A stretch of 14,753 nt of DNA from an uncultured Planctomycetota bacterium (GTDB lineage Bacteria > Planctomycetota > UBA1135 > UBA2386): positions 1 to 14,753 of the forward strand of contig CAIYFF010000503.1 in the NCBI GenBank assembly GCA_903925435.1. The letters run 5' to 3'. Positions 5,744-12,869 of the stretch are shown in pieces; the stretch's first letter is position 1, and each line of letters begins with the position of its first letter. The translations under genes and the position numbers were made by a program. The notes under the pieces were generated by a model. It had not been told where the DNA came from. It saw only the letters and a program-made list of their open reading frames with translations, and made no database searches.

Positions 5744-8200
5744 CTACTTGGCGCTGCGAGGCGACGGCGTCAGCAGGTTGGCGAGCATGCGAACGCTGCC
5801 GGGATGCAACTTCTTGAGTTGGCGCCACAGCGAGAGCGCGCAGTAGACGAACTCTCCGTCGCCCGTTCGCGCATACAGCAACGCAGATCGCAACGGCGGC
5901 AACCCGGGGTCGTTGCACTCCAGGATCTCTTCGTACTCGCTGGCGTAGACCGCCGGAAAGTAGAGGCCGCGCTCTTGCTCCCAACCATCCCAGTCCTCTG
6001 ACTCGATCCGATTGGGCGCGTTGAGCAACGGGTGCGACGGAGCGAGCACAGCAATGGGCGCATCGGCGCGCGTCACGCGATCCTTGCCGATGTGAAAGGG
6101 CTGGAATGGCGCGCCTCGGAAGCCTTCGCCTGGCGGGTCGTACTCGGCGTCCTTGTGGTAGAGCACGACGAGCCGCTTGTTGGATCGACTCGCGAACTCA
6201 AGCAAGCGCCGAAAGCTCTGTCGCGCTTGCGGGCGATCGCGCAACGCGCGCACGTCGATGACGATCGTGTCGAACGCGTCGAGGTCACCCACTGCCAAAT
6301 CCGTGTCGCTGAGCCCCGACCACGCGAGGCCAAAGCCGCCAGCGCCAATCACCGAAGTCAGCGCGTCGTCGAGGCTGCGAACCACGCCGATGCGCAGATT
6401 GCGTGCGATCTGCGCTTCGACCTTGTGCACTGGGAGCACGACGCGATTGGCGCCAAGCGAGATGCGAATGCGATCGACGCCGCTGCTGCGATCTTGTGGC
6501 GCGCGCAGCGAGAACTCGAACACATCGCTCCGCGACGATTCGAGCGCGACCTTGGTGCGCGGCCCTTCGATGCGATAGCCCGCCGGCGCTCGCAGGTCGA
6601 GTTCGCCGAGCACGGGATACGCGGAGTTGCGTTCGGCCTTGACCGCAAAGCGCACTTCGCCGCGCGACGCAGGCAACATCAGCATGCGCGGCACCACGGT
6701 GAGGCGAACCGGAGGCTGCAACTCCACCGGAACCGCGATGACGTGCGAAACATCGACGCCCTCCACCTGCATCGAGATGCGCAACTGAACTGGCGGCGTG
6801 TATCGATCTCGACGGAAGCGCGCGTCGGTGGCGTCGGCATCCGCGTGCTCGTCGAGCGGCACCGGATAGATCGCGACCGCCCGCATGTTCGATCCAGCCT
6901 CGATCGAAGGATCACCATCGCCTGCATCCGGCGCATCGAGGCGCAACGCGCCGCGCGCAGTCGATGCGCGCACTCGATGCGCCGGCAGCGATCCGCCGAC
7001 GCGCACGATCACATCCAGCGAAAGCTCTTCGCCAGGCACCGCTGCAGCGCCTGGACGAGCGGAGACTTCGATCTGGATCCGATTGGATTGCAGCACGAGC
7101 CGCCGCGCTGCTTCGAGGCGGCGATCGCGTCGGCGCGCGGCATCGCTATCTGGCGCGCACGGGATCGACTCCAGCGCGCGGACGACAGCAATGGCCGCGG
7201 AGACGTCGTCATCCTGCGCACGCTGCGCCGTTTCGATCGCAGATTGCGCAGGATGAGCCGATTGCGCGGCAGTTGCTGCGATGCCGTCGAACATCGTCGG
7301 GATGCCATCGAACGGTCCCTTGGCTGCAGGCTGCGCGCCGATCGACAACGCATGGAAACGCATCGTTGGCTCGAACACCGCGTCGATCGGCGCCGGCAAT
7401 CCAGGGCTCACGTGATGTTGCTGCAACGCGTCGTAGGCAAGTCGGCGATAGGTGTCGCCGCGAATCGGCTCCAACTCCTCGGCGTCGATCGCGAATGCCG
7501 CAGGCACTGGCTCGCTCGTGGCGCCGAGGAACAGCGCGCGCAATTCGTGCGGTGGCTGCGCGATCTTCGCAGTGCCGTCCGCAGCCATCGCCACTGCGAG
7601 CGGCAGCGCTTGCGCAAGGGCGAGGTCGTGACCATGCGTCTCCTCGGCGTGGTGCGTGCTGATCACGACATCCGGGCGAATCGTGCGCAGTAGCCGCGCG
7701 AGTTCGCGGATCGTGTCCTCGCGCCCCCATTCTGCGAATGCCTCCTCCGCGCTGCGTCGGAAACCGAAGTCGGGGCGATTGAGGTGCCACACTTCGCCAT
7801 CGAACGTGGCGCAGCCAGCTTCGGCTTCGATCGTTCGGATGCGTTCGAGCTCGTCGCCAGACTCCGGTCCGCGCGAGTTCTGCCCACCGCCGCCGCGCGA
7901 TGCCAGCAACACCGCGACGCGCGCGCCGAATCGATAGCGGAGCCACATCGCTGGCAGCAGGTAGCGATCGTCTGGATGCGACGCGACCAGCAACACGAGC
8001 GTGTCGTTGGCGATGTCACGCTTCGCCTGATGCAACGCGATCGCGCCGGACGGCGAGCGACCGGATTGCGAAGGCGCGGCCGTTGCGAGGACCGCCATGG
8101 CAGCCAGTGCGAGCGCTGGAATGTGCGCAACGCGGGTTCTGCTGAGTTCGCGCAGAACGCGATGGAGAGGCCCAGTTGCCGATGTGCGCGGAAGGTCCAT
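5744..8200 (-). CDS. PIG-L/LmbE-family deacetylase with amidotransferase-like C-terminal region
   Basis: The product is 818 residues. A long N-terminal leader contains a hydrophobic stretch (ALALAAMAVLATAAPSQS, about 29-46), so it is likely exported. The catalytic domain has the family's zinc motif as SHPDD (74-78), then LLASRGGGGQNSRG (98-111), DELERIRTIEA (116-126) and HHAEETHGHDLA (183-194) with the later metal-binding His. PIG-L/LmbE enzymes remove N-acetyl groups from GlcNAc-type sugars. A middle region (about 380-590) looks like beta-sandwich repeats. The C-terminal third (about 595-815: RNLRIGVVRSLDDAL, FDTIVIDVRAL, KRLVVLYHK, FPAVYASEYEE) resembles a class I glutamine-amidotransferase-like fold, without an obvious catalytic Cys. 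GAGG lies 7 bases before the ATG at 8200. The substrate is unknown. No separate terminator fits in the 6 bases after its stop. Confidence 0.88.
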   Translation of the reverse strand: MDLPRTSATGPLHRVLRELSRTRVAHIPALALAAMAVLATAAPSQSGRSPSGAIALHQAKRDIANDTLVLLVASHPDDRYLLPAMWLRYRFGARVAVLLASRGGGGQNSRGPESGDELERIRTIEAEAGCATFDGEVWHLNRPDFGFRRSAEEAFAEWGREDTIRELARLLRTIRPDVVISTHHAEETHGHDLALAQALPLAVAMAADGTAKIAQPPHELRALFLGATSEPVPAAFAIDAEELEPIRGDTYRRLAYDALQQHHVSPGLPAPIDAVFEPTMRFHALSIGAQPAAKGPFDGIPTMFDGIAATAAQSAHPAQSAIETAQRAQDDDVSAAIAVVRALESIPCAPDSDAARRRDRRLEAARRLVLQSNRIQIEVSARPGAAAVPGEELSLDVIVRVGGSLPAHRVRASTARGALRLDAPDAGDGDPSIEAGSNMRAVAIYPVPLDEHADADATDARFRRDRYTPPVQLRISMQVEGVDVSHVIAVPVELQPPVRLTVVPRMLMLPASRGEVRFAVKAERNSAYPVLGELDLRAPAGYRIEGPRTKVALESSRSDVFEFSLRAPQDRSSGVDRIRISLGANRVVLPVHKVEAQIARNLRIGVVRSLDDALTSVIGAGGFGLAWSGLSDTDLAVGDLDAFDTIVIDVRALRDRPQARQSFRRLLEFASRSNKRLVVLYHKDAEYDPPGEGFRGAPFQPFHIGKDRVTRADAPIAVLAPSHPLLNAPNRIESEDWDGWEQERGLYFPAVYASEYEEILECNDPGLPPLRSALLYARTGDGEFVYCALSLWRQLKKLHPGSVRMLANLLTPSPRSAK

Positions 8201-8271
8201 GGCGGCCTCACAGGATAGATGCGCGCTGAAGGATCGCGAACTAGCTGCTGATTCGATGGCCCCAAATGCGA

Positions 8272-8308
8272 CGCGCCGCGGCCCGTGGCGAGCACGGACC
8301 GCGGCGCG
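8272..8308 (-). terminator. Strong GC hairpin after the DUF3352-like gene
   Basis: Positions 8272-8287 pair with 8293-8308 in 15 of 16 positions (one C-A mismatch at 8282/8298) around the 5-base loop GCGAG. The arms start CGCGCCGCGG and end CCGCGGCGCG. It lies 43 bases past the stop of the gene ending at 8351 on the minus strand and before the deacetylase start at 8200. No T-run follows, so termination or mRNA end protection is an inference from position and stability. The rest of the 150-base spacer (8201-8350) shows no other clear signal. Confidence 0.6.
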
Positions 8309-8350
8309 GCGAGTGGCAATCAGGCTTGGAGCGCCTGAGCGCCGAGCACT

Positions 8351-10234
8351 TCAGCGAATCATGTTCGGCATCAAAGTAGCAGCCGTCACGCCGGCGATGC
8401 CAAGCGCCGACAGCGCCATCCAAACTTCAGGGCCCCACGGCGTCGTGGTCACGCTGGTCAGGCCGTTCGCGTCCGCCTTGGTGTAGGACATCGTGCCGAA
8501 CAGGTGCTTGGTCAGCGCGGAGGAGTCCGGCAGCAGCGCCCAATCGAACGGGATGTCCTCGCTCGGCGGGATGAAACCGACCACGCCGTTGATCAGCGAG
8601 TAGTAGCTCTCGAACGTGGCCTTCCAGTCCGTGAAGGAGATGTCGATCACGCCCTCGGGCAGCGCGCTGGCGTATGCAGCGAACTCCTTGTTGCCGCGGA
8701 TATCGGTCTTCGGATCATCCTCGGTGCGGTCCATGCGCTTGATCGCGCGACGGACGTCATCCGACGAGAACGCCGTGACCATGTAGCCCTTGTGGAACGT
8801 GAAGCACGGGTTGAGGTTGGCGAGCGGGTTCATCCCGGCGCCCGCGGCGTCATCGAGGTTCATCGAGAACTGGTAGGACTTCACGCCACGCTTCTCGTTC
8901 TCTTCGAGAGTCACTTGGCCATCGCTCATCGCGCACATGGCCTTGAGCACCTTGAGGACCTTCTGGTCGTCGTTGACCTTGACGAGAATGGCCATCTCAG
9001 GCGAACCCGTGATGTCTGTCATCGGCATCGCCCACGTGATGACCGAGTCGCCGATCGCGCCGAACAGGTCGTCGCGCATGTTGAAGCCAATCTCCTTCTC
9101 AACCTCCGCGAGCTGCGCCATCGCATCCTCTGCGACCTTCGGGTCATACGCGCGGAGTGCGCCCAGCATCGCATCGTGCCAGGCCATCGGCTCGACGCTG
9201 AAGGCCCAGAAGCTCGCGGCATCCTTTGGCACCCACTTGAGGAACGCCATGTCGACAGTCTTGTTGCCCGTCGGCATCAAGCCCTTGCGGTCCAACGCCG
9301 GCGCGTCGATGTAGCCCGTCATGATGGCCTTGCCATCCCGGTAGCTGCTCGACATGCCGTAGGACTTCATGCCGGAGAGGCCGAGCGCATCCATGCCGCG
9401 CCGCACGCCGTCGATGTCGATCTCGGACAGCTCGGGGCTCATCTCGGAGCCGATCTCGATCGCCGACATCATGAAGTCCATGACCGGATCGGTGCGGAGG
9501 AACATCGCCACTTCGGCGCCATCGACCGTGAGCTGCTTGCTCGACGCCTTGTAGCGATCGGTCTCGGCAAGGATCGGCTTGTTGGCGACCATGTTCTCGA
9601 CCGTGCTGCGAACGTCGTCGAGAACCGTGCCGAGGATCACGCCGCTCTTCAGCATCGCGACGTTGAGGCCCATCGCGTTGCCCTCAGGGCCCTCCATCGG
9701 CTTGAAGGTGGCGATCTTGATGTCGCCGACCGCGACTTCGCCCTGCTCCATCTTCCCCGACTGACCGAGCATGCCCATGCCCATCTGCATGAGGCCAAAC
9801 CACTGCGGCGCCGTGTCGCCGAACTCCAGTTGGATCATGAGGCCGACCGTCGGCATCGGGCCGAAGTCGCCAGACTTGATCGCGAGCTGCGTCAGCGCGA
9901 CCGAGGCGCCCTTCACCCGCAGGCTCATCAGCGTCTGTGGGTCCACCGGCAGCGCGCCCTGCGCGTGCATCTCCTTCGCCTGATCCATCGCCTTCTGGAT
10001 CTGCTGCTGCACCATTTCGCGGGCGTCCTTCACGAAGTTCTGCACTTCCTGCTCGGCCCACATCTTGGCGATTGGCATCGACGCCATCTCCTGCATGGAG
10101 GCATCGAGATCGGGCATGCTCATCGCCATCACCGTGCCGGCGGGCAGATAGGGCACCATCGACTGCTGCTGGGCTGCCCCGACCGCGGCGAACGCGGAGA
10201 GGAGCGGCAGAAGCATCCACTGGATCTTACGCAT
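8351..10234 (-). CDS. Secreted DUF3352-like protein of unknown function
   Basis: The product is 627 residues. It begins with a clear signal peptide (MRKIQWMLLPLLSAFAAVGA, cleavage near 20-24). The mature part starts VPYLPAGTVMAMSMPDLDAS, typical of the large exported proteins grouped as DUF3352, where a 'levels of a potential per protein molecule' type of opening recurs. The body is long, rich in Met, Asp and Ala, with repeated alternating beta and helix segments (DGAEVAMFLRTDPVMDFM, PEMAILVKVNDDQKVLKVLKAM, VIDISFTDWKATFESYY). A hydrophobic helix near the end (about 605-622, WMALSALGIAGVTAATLM) followed by PNMIR probably anchors the C-terminus. I see no catalytic motif. No strong ribosome binding site precedes the ATG. 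The family label is by resemblance. It lies between two other secreted-protein genes, separated from each by a hairpin. Confidence 0.8.
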   Translation of the reverse strand: MRKIQWMLLPLLSAFAAVGAAQQQSMVPYLPAGTVMAMSMPDLDASMQEMASMPIAKMWAEQEVQNFVKDAREMVQQQIQKAMDQAKEMHAQGALPVDPQTLMSLRVKGASVALTQLAIKSGDFGPMPTVGLMIQLEFGDTAPQWFGLMQMGMGMLGQSGKMEQGEVAVGDIKIATFKPMEGPEGNAMGLNVAMLKSGVILGTVLDDVRSTVENMVANKPILAETDRYKASSKQLTVDGAEVAMFLRTDPVMDFMMSAIEIGSEMSPELSEIDIDGVRRGMDALGLSGMKSYGMSSSYRDGKAIMTGYIDAPALDRKGLMPTGNKTVDMAFLKWVPKDAASFWAFSVEPMAWHDAMLGALRAYDPKVAEDAMAQLAEVEKEIGFNMRDDLFGAIGDSVITWAMPMTDITGSPEMAILVKVNDDQKVLKVLKAMCAMSDGQVTLEENEKRGVKSYQFSMNLDDAAGAGMNPLANLNPCFTFHKGYMVTAFSSDDVRRAIKRMDRTEDDPKTDIRGNKEFAAYASALPEGVIDISFTDWKATFESYYSLINGVVGFIPPSEDIPFDWALLPDSSALTKHLFGTMSYTKADANGLTSVTTTPWGPEVWMALSALGIAGVTAATLMPNMIR

Positions 10235-10301
10235 GTTGATCTAAGCTCTGGTTGAGTCTGGGTTTCTACTCGCGGTGCAATTGGCTGCACGGCAGGGGAC
10301 T

Positions 10302-10350
10302 GTCAGCGGGCGCCGCTGTGGACGCCCGCGCTTCGAAACCGTCAGCGGGC
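10302..10350. repeat. Short direct repeat GTCAGCGGGC
   Basis: The 10-mer GTCAGCGGGC occurs at 10302-10311 and again at 10341-10350, in the 127-base spacer between the genes ending at 10362 and starting at 10234. The copies start 39 bases apart. The first copy also forms part of a hairpin stem. With two copies of this length in a GC-rich spacer, chance or a small local duplication is enough to explain it. Confidence 0.3.
10306..10329 (-). terminator. Hairpin between pseudo-peptidase and DUF3352-like genes
   Basis: GCGGGCG (10306-10312) and CGCCCGC (10323-10329) form a 7-bp perfect stem with a 10-base loop. It lies 33 bases after the stop of the minus-strand gene ending at 10362. No T-run follows on the minus strand, so a termination role is inferred from position only. 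Confidence 0.4.
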
Positions 10351-10361
10351 TGCTGTTTGGA

Positions 10362-11600
10362 TCAGCGAACCTGCTTCTGGAAGTGCTTGTCGATGGCGTC
10401 CTGGCTCTTGCCAAGGGCGGACTGCAGGGCCTTTGCAGCCTTGTCGATGCCACTGGCCTTTTGCGAGCGCATCGCTTCGCCGAAAGCGGCGAGGGCGGCT
10501 GAGACGTCCTTGTCGCCACCGTTCTTGGCGAAGTCGATCAGGAATCCCGCCTGCGTGAGGTTGGCGCTGATTGCGTCGGACTCCATCTCGCCGTCGATCG
10601 CAAACGCGGAGAACCACTTGTCGAGTGGCTTGAGACCGCCGCCCTTCGCGAGGTTCTGGCAGAACCACTTGCCGGTGTCCGGATTGCCGAAGCGGCTGCC
10701 AGACGACGCAAGGCCGTGCAGCAACCAAGCGGGCATCTCTGCTTCGCAAGAAGCCAGGATGCCATGCACGTATGCGAGGCCGACTGCGTGCGGCAGGTAG
10801 TAGGGGCCCCAACCTTCGTCCCACAGCGACACCGCGGGACGCACTTCGCCTTGCAGCGGAAGTTCGAGGAGAGCCTCTTCGCGCGCGAGGAATGCGCCGT
10901 ATGCCGACGTCTCGTCGCCGAGCCTCGTGCCGAACTGAACGAACTCATCCTGAGTCGGCGCGACCAGCACTGCGGGACGCTGCGCGGGCAGCGGCTTGGC
11001 TTCGCCGAGGGCTGCCGAGACTTGCGCAATCGCTCGATCTGCGTGCTCGCGCAGCGACTCGATCTTTGCGACCGGCAGCGTGCTGAGGAGCACGTAGTGC
11101 GGATTGGCGACGATCCACGGATGCGCGCCGTTGCCGTGGTAGGCATCCGCTTCCTTCTCGTCGACCCAGCGCTTGCCGCCATCGATCGGGAACGAGCGAC
11201 CGCGCGACTTCTCGAGATCCTCCGCGGCGATCAGTTCGCCAGTGACTGCGTGACGGACCTTGCCGGACTGCAGCGCGCGATACTCGCCCTTCGCCACCAA
11301 CTCTCCGTTGAAGTGGAACACGCCGCGCTTGGCGTCTTCGACGTGGTCTTTCTCAACCCACGTGCCATTGACCTCCACCATGCCCTTCGCGGCCATCTCC
11401 GCGGCGAGCTTCTCTTCTTCTGGAGACTTCTTGGCTTCCTTCTTCTGCTCGACCGCAGCCTTCTTCGTGTTCTTCGGATCCTGCTTGCCGTCCTTGGCAG
11501 GCTTCGCAGCGTCCTTCTTCGCGGGCTCCTTTGCAGGCTTTTGCGCGAGCGCGACGTTGCCGAACAAGCAGGACAGAGCGATCAACAGCGGAATGCGCAT
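10362..11600 (-). CDS. Secreted peptidase-MA-like protein lacking zinc ligands (likely pseudoenzyme)
   Basis: From the ATG at 11600 the product is 412 residues. This start is chosen over one 45 bases upstream because it opens directly with a signal peptide (MRIPLLIALSCLFGNVALAQ). A Lys/Ala-rich linker with KPAK-type repeats follows (21-70), then a region with several Gly-Trp/His-rich turns (VNGTWVEKDHVEDA, AYHGNGAHPW). Residues 205-310 have the layout of a peptidase MA domain: VLVAPTQDEFVQF, then LPHAVGLAYVHGIL and MPAWLLHGLASSG. At the HExxH position the sequence is HAVGL (271-275), and the usual EGLA after the Trp is HGLA (296-298). The catalytic Glu and two zinc ligands are therefore missing. 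I infer a non-catalytic, possibly binding, role. It sits between the HNH gene and the DUF3352-like gene on the same strand. Confidence 0.75.
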   Translation of the reverse strand: MRIPLLIALSCLFGNVALAQKPAKEPAKKDAAKPAKDGKQDPKNTKKAAVEQKKEAKKSPEEEKLAAEMAAKGMVEVNGTWVEKDHVEDAKRGVFHFNGELVAKGEYRALQSGKVRHAVTGELIAAEDLEKSRGRSFPIDGGKRWVDEKEADAYHGNGAHPWIVANPHYVLLSTLPVAKIESLREHADRAIAQVSAALGEAKPLPAQRPAVLVAPTQDEFVQFGTRLGDETSAYGAFLAREEALLELPLQGEVRPAVSLWDEGWGPYYLPHAVGLAYVHGILASCEAEMPAWLLHGLASSGSRFGNPDTGKWFCQNLAKGGGLKPLDKWFSAFAIDGEMESDAISANLTQAGFLIDFAKNGGDKDVSAALAAFGEAMRSQKASGIDKAAKALQSALGKSQDAIDKHFQKQVR

Positions 11601-11660
11601 CGATGGATCTCGCGGAAGAGGCTGCGCGCACGGGTCGGCGCGCATCGGGGGCGCGATGGA

Positions 11661-12272
11661 TTAATGGACCGACCGTCGATTGTCAGGAGCGAATCGATGC
11701 CACGATTCGAGCTGCTGACTCGGGCGCAGGTTGAGGTAGGGCGTCCAACGCGGCCGCATCGGCTGGCGCAGCAACCGGAGTCCAGAGTCCTTCAGATGGC
11801 GATCGGCCTTGCGTGCATTGCAGCCGACGCATGCGAGCACGCAGTTCTCCCACGTCGTGCGACCGCCGCGCGACTTCGGCGTGACGTGGTCGATGCTGAG
11901 GCGATCGGGCGAACCTTTGCGGCCGCAGTATTGGCAGGTGAAATCGTCGCGCAAAAACAGGTTCCGGCGCGTGAACGGAGCCTCGTGGCATGGGACGCGG
12001 TCGTAGCCGCGTAGCACAACCACTTCGGGCACGGGGATATGCACCGATGGCGAGCGCACATAGTCGCGCGTCGGCGGGTCGCTGAGACGAATCCACTCAG
12101 GGAACGCGTAGACCGCAAGTGTGTCCGGCGCCACGACACGCGCGACGTCGCGCACCATCATGCACAGGGCGCGCCGGACTGTCGTGACATGGACCGGCAT
12201 CCAGGACCGGTTCAGCACCAGAGCCGAACGGTCCAGCAACTGCGCACGCATGGCATTCTCGGTCTTCTGCAT
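11661..12272 (-). CDS. HNH endonuclease-like protein
   Basis: The product is 203 residues. The C-terminal half has a complete zinc-bound HNH motif: CQYC (113-116), LSIDHVTPKSRGG (125-137) with the catalytic His129, WENCV with N143, and ACVGCNARK (147-155) giving the second CxxC. The N-terminal half (SALVLNRSWMPVHVTTVRRAL, VVAPDTLAVYAF, VPEVVVLRGYDR) matches the usual extension of the stand-alone chromosomal HNH proteins found widely in environmental bacteria, including planctomycetes. Catalytic residues appear intact, so DNA cleavage is expected, but no restriction methylase, toxin partner or phage gene is adjacent. ATG codons at 12272 and 12251 are both possible; GGA 6 bases ahead favours the first. 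Its stop is 60 bases before the next gene on the strand, which may be cotranscribed. It is divergent from the lipoprotein gene at 12417. Confidence 0.9.
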   Translation of the reverse strand: MQKTENAMRAQLLDRSALVLNRSWMPVHVTTVRRALCMMVRDVARVVAPDTLAVYAFPEWIRLSDPPTRDYVRSPSVHIPVPEVVVLRGYDRVPCHEAPFTRRNLFLRDDFTCQYCGRKGSPDRLSIDHVTPKSRGGRTTWENCVLACVGCNARKADRHLKDSGLRLLRQPMRPRWTPYLNLRPSQQLESWHRFAPDNRRSVH

Positions 12273-12348
12273 TGCAGGTCCGCATGAGCCGCCAAGTCGC
12301 GAGGCAGTCTAGTGGGGACTCTGGAGTCGGCAATGCCCCCTGCCGTCG

Positions 12349-12377
12349 TTGCGACCGCGCACCCCGAAGGCTACACT
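12349..12377 (+). promoter_or_regulatory. Possible sigma-70-type promoter for the lipoprotein/cyclophilin pair
   Basis: TTGCGA (12349-12354) and TACACT (12372-12377) are spaced by exactly 17 bases and each match four of six consensus positions. A start of transcription near 12384 would leave a leader of about 33 bases before the ATG at 12417. It lies in the 144-base divergent spacer (12273-12416). I saw no equally good candidate for the HNH gene on the other strand. Confidence 0.4.
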
Positions 12378-12416
12378 TGCGCGGTTCTACCCCGCGCCAT
12401 CCAGCCGCTCGACCGA

Positions 12417-12848
12417 ATGAACCACCACCTCGCCCTTCGCTGGTCTGCCCCCGCTCTGCTGGGGCTGCTGCTCGTTGCCTGTGAATCGACCGAGACGAAT
12501 CACAGCGGCGACCTCGGCACTTCGGCAGTGCAGTTCCAAGACATCGTCGTGCCGCAGGGCCTCAAGCTCGTGGAGCGCTTCGCCGAGAGCCACTCGCGCG
12601 AAGCGGCCGGCTGGCGCTACGGGCACTTTGAATACGTCGGCCAGACGACGATCCAGGAAGCGTGCTCTCACCTGCTGGATCGAATGCCGCAGCACAGCTG
12701 GCAGCTCGTCTCCGACAAGTCCGACGATCCGAAGATGCGGCACATCCAGTTCAAACGGGGTGCCTACGTGGTCGATTACCGCCTGGAGCGGAACTTCGGA
12801 GAGACCCACATGGTGGTCGACTACGACACCAAGATCGAAGGCCGCTGA
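12417..12848 (+). CDS. Small lipoprotein of unknown function
   Basis: From the ATG at 12417 the product is 143 residues and starts with a textbook lipoprotein signal: MNHHLALRWS, a hydrophobic core, and the lipobox LVAC with C22. The open frame extends further upstream (to 12312), but that part reads through a plausible promoter and lacks signal character, so it is left out. The mature part has VVPQGLKLVERFAESHSREA, GWRYGHFEYVGQTTIQEACSH, LLDRMPQHSWQLVSD and then alternating beta strands (HIQFKRGAYVVDYRLER, HMVVDYDTKIE). This resembles small exported alpha-beta domains seen with a 'low-affinity' binding role, but I cannot name a family. It lies 21 bases before the cyclophilin-like gene and probably shares its transcript. 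Probable outer- or inner-membrane anchoring by lipid. Confidence 0.78.
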   Translation: MNHHLALRWSAPALLGLLLVACESTETNHSGDLGTSAVQFQDIVVPQGLKLVERFAESHSREAAGWRYGHFEYVGQTTIQEACSHLLDRMPQHSWQLVSDKSDDPKMRHIQFKRGAYVVDYRLERNFGETHMVVDYDTKIEGR

Positions 12849-12869
12849 CCGTCCCCCCAGAAATCCATC

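Noticed and set aside
6032..7693. Long plus-strand open frame opposite the deacetylase gene (553 codons)
   Set aside because: The product is Arg/Ala/His-rich with no motif, while the opposite strand has intact PIG-L motifs.
8504..10255. Long open frame on the plus strand opposite the DUF3352-like gene (583 codons)
   Set aside because: Its product is dominated by Arg, His, Leu and Val in the manner of antisense frames of high-GC genes. The minus strand encodes a signal peptide and a coherent secreted protein.
11661..12272. HNH protein as part of a restriction, phage or defence system
   Set aside because: There is no methylase, integrase, phage structural gene or toxin partner next to it; this type of HNH protein is often a stand-alone chromosomal gene.
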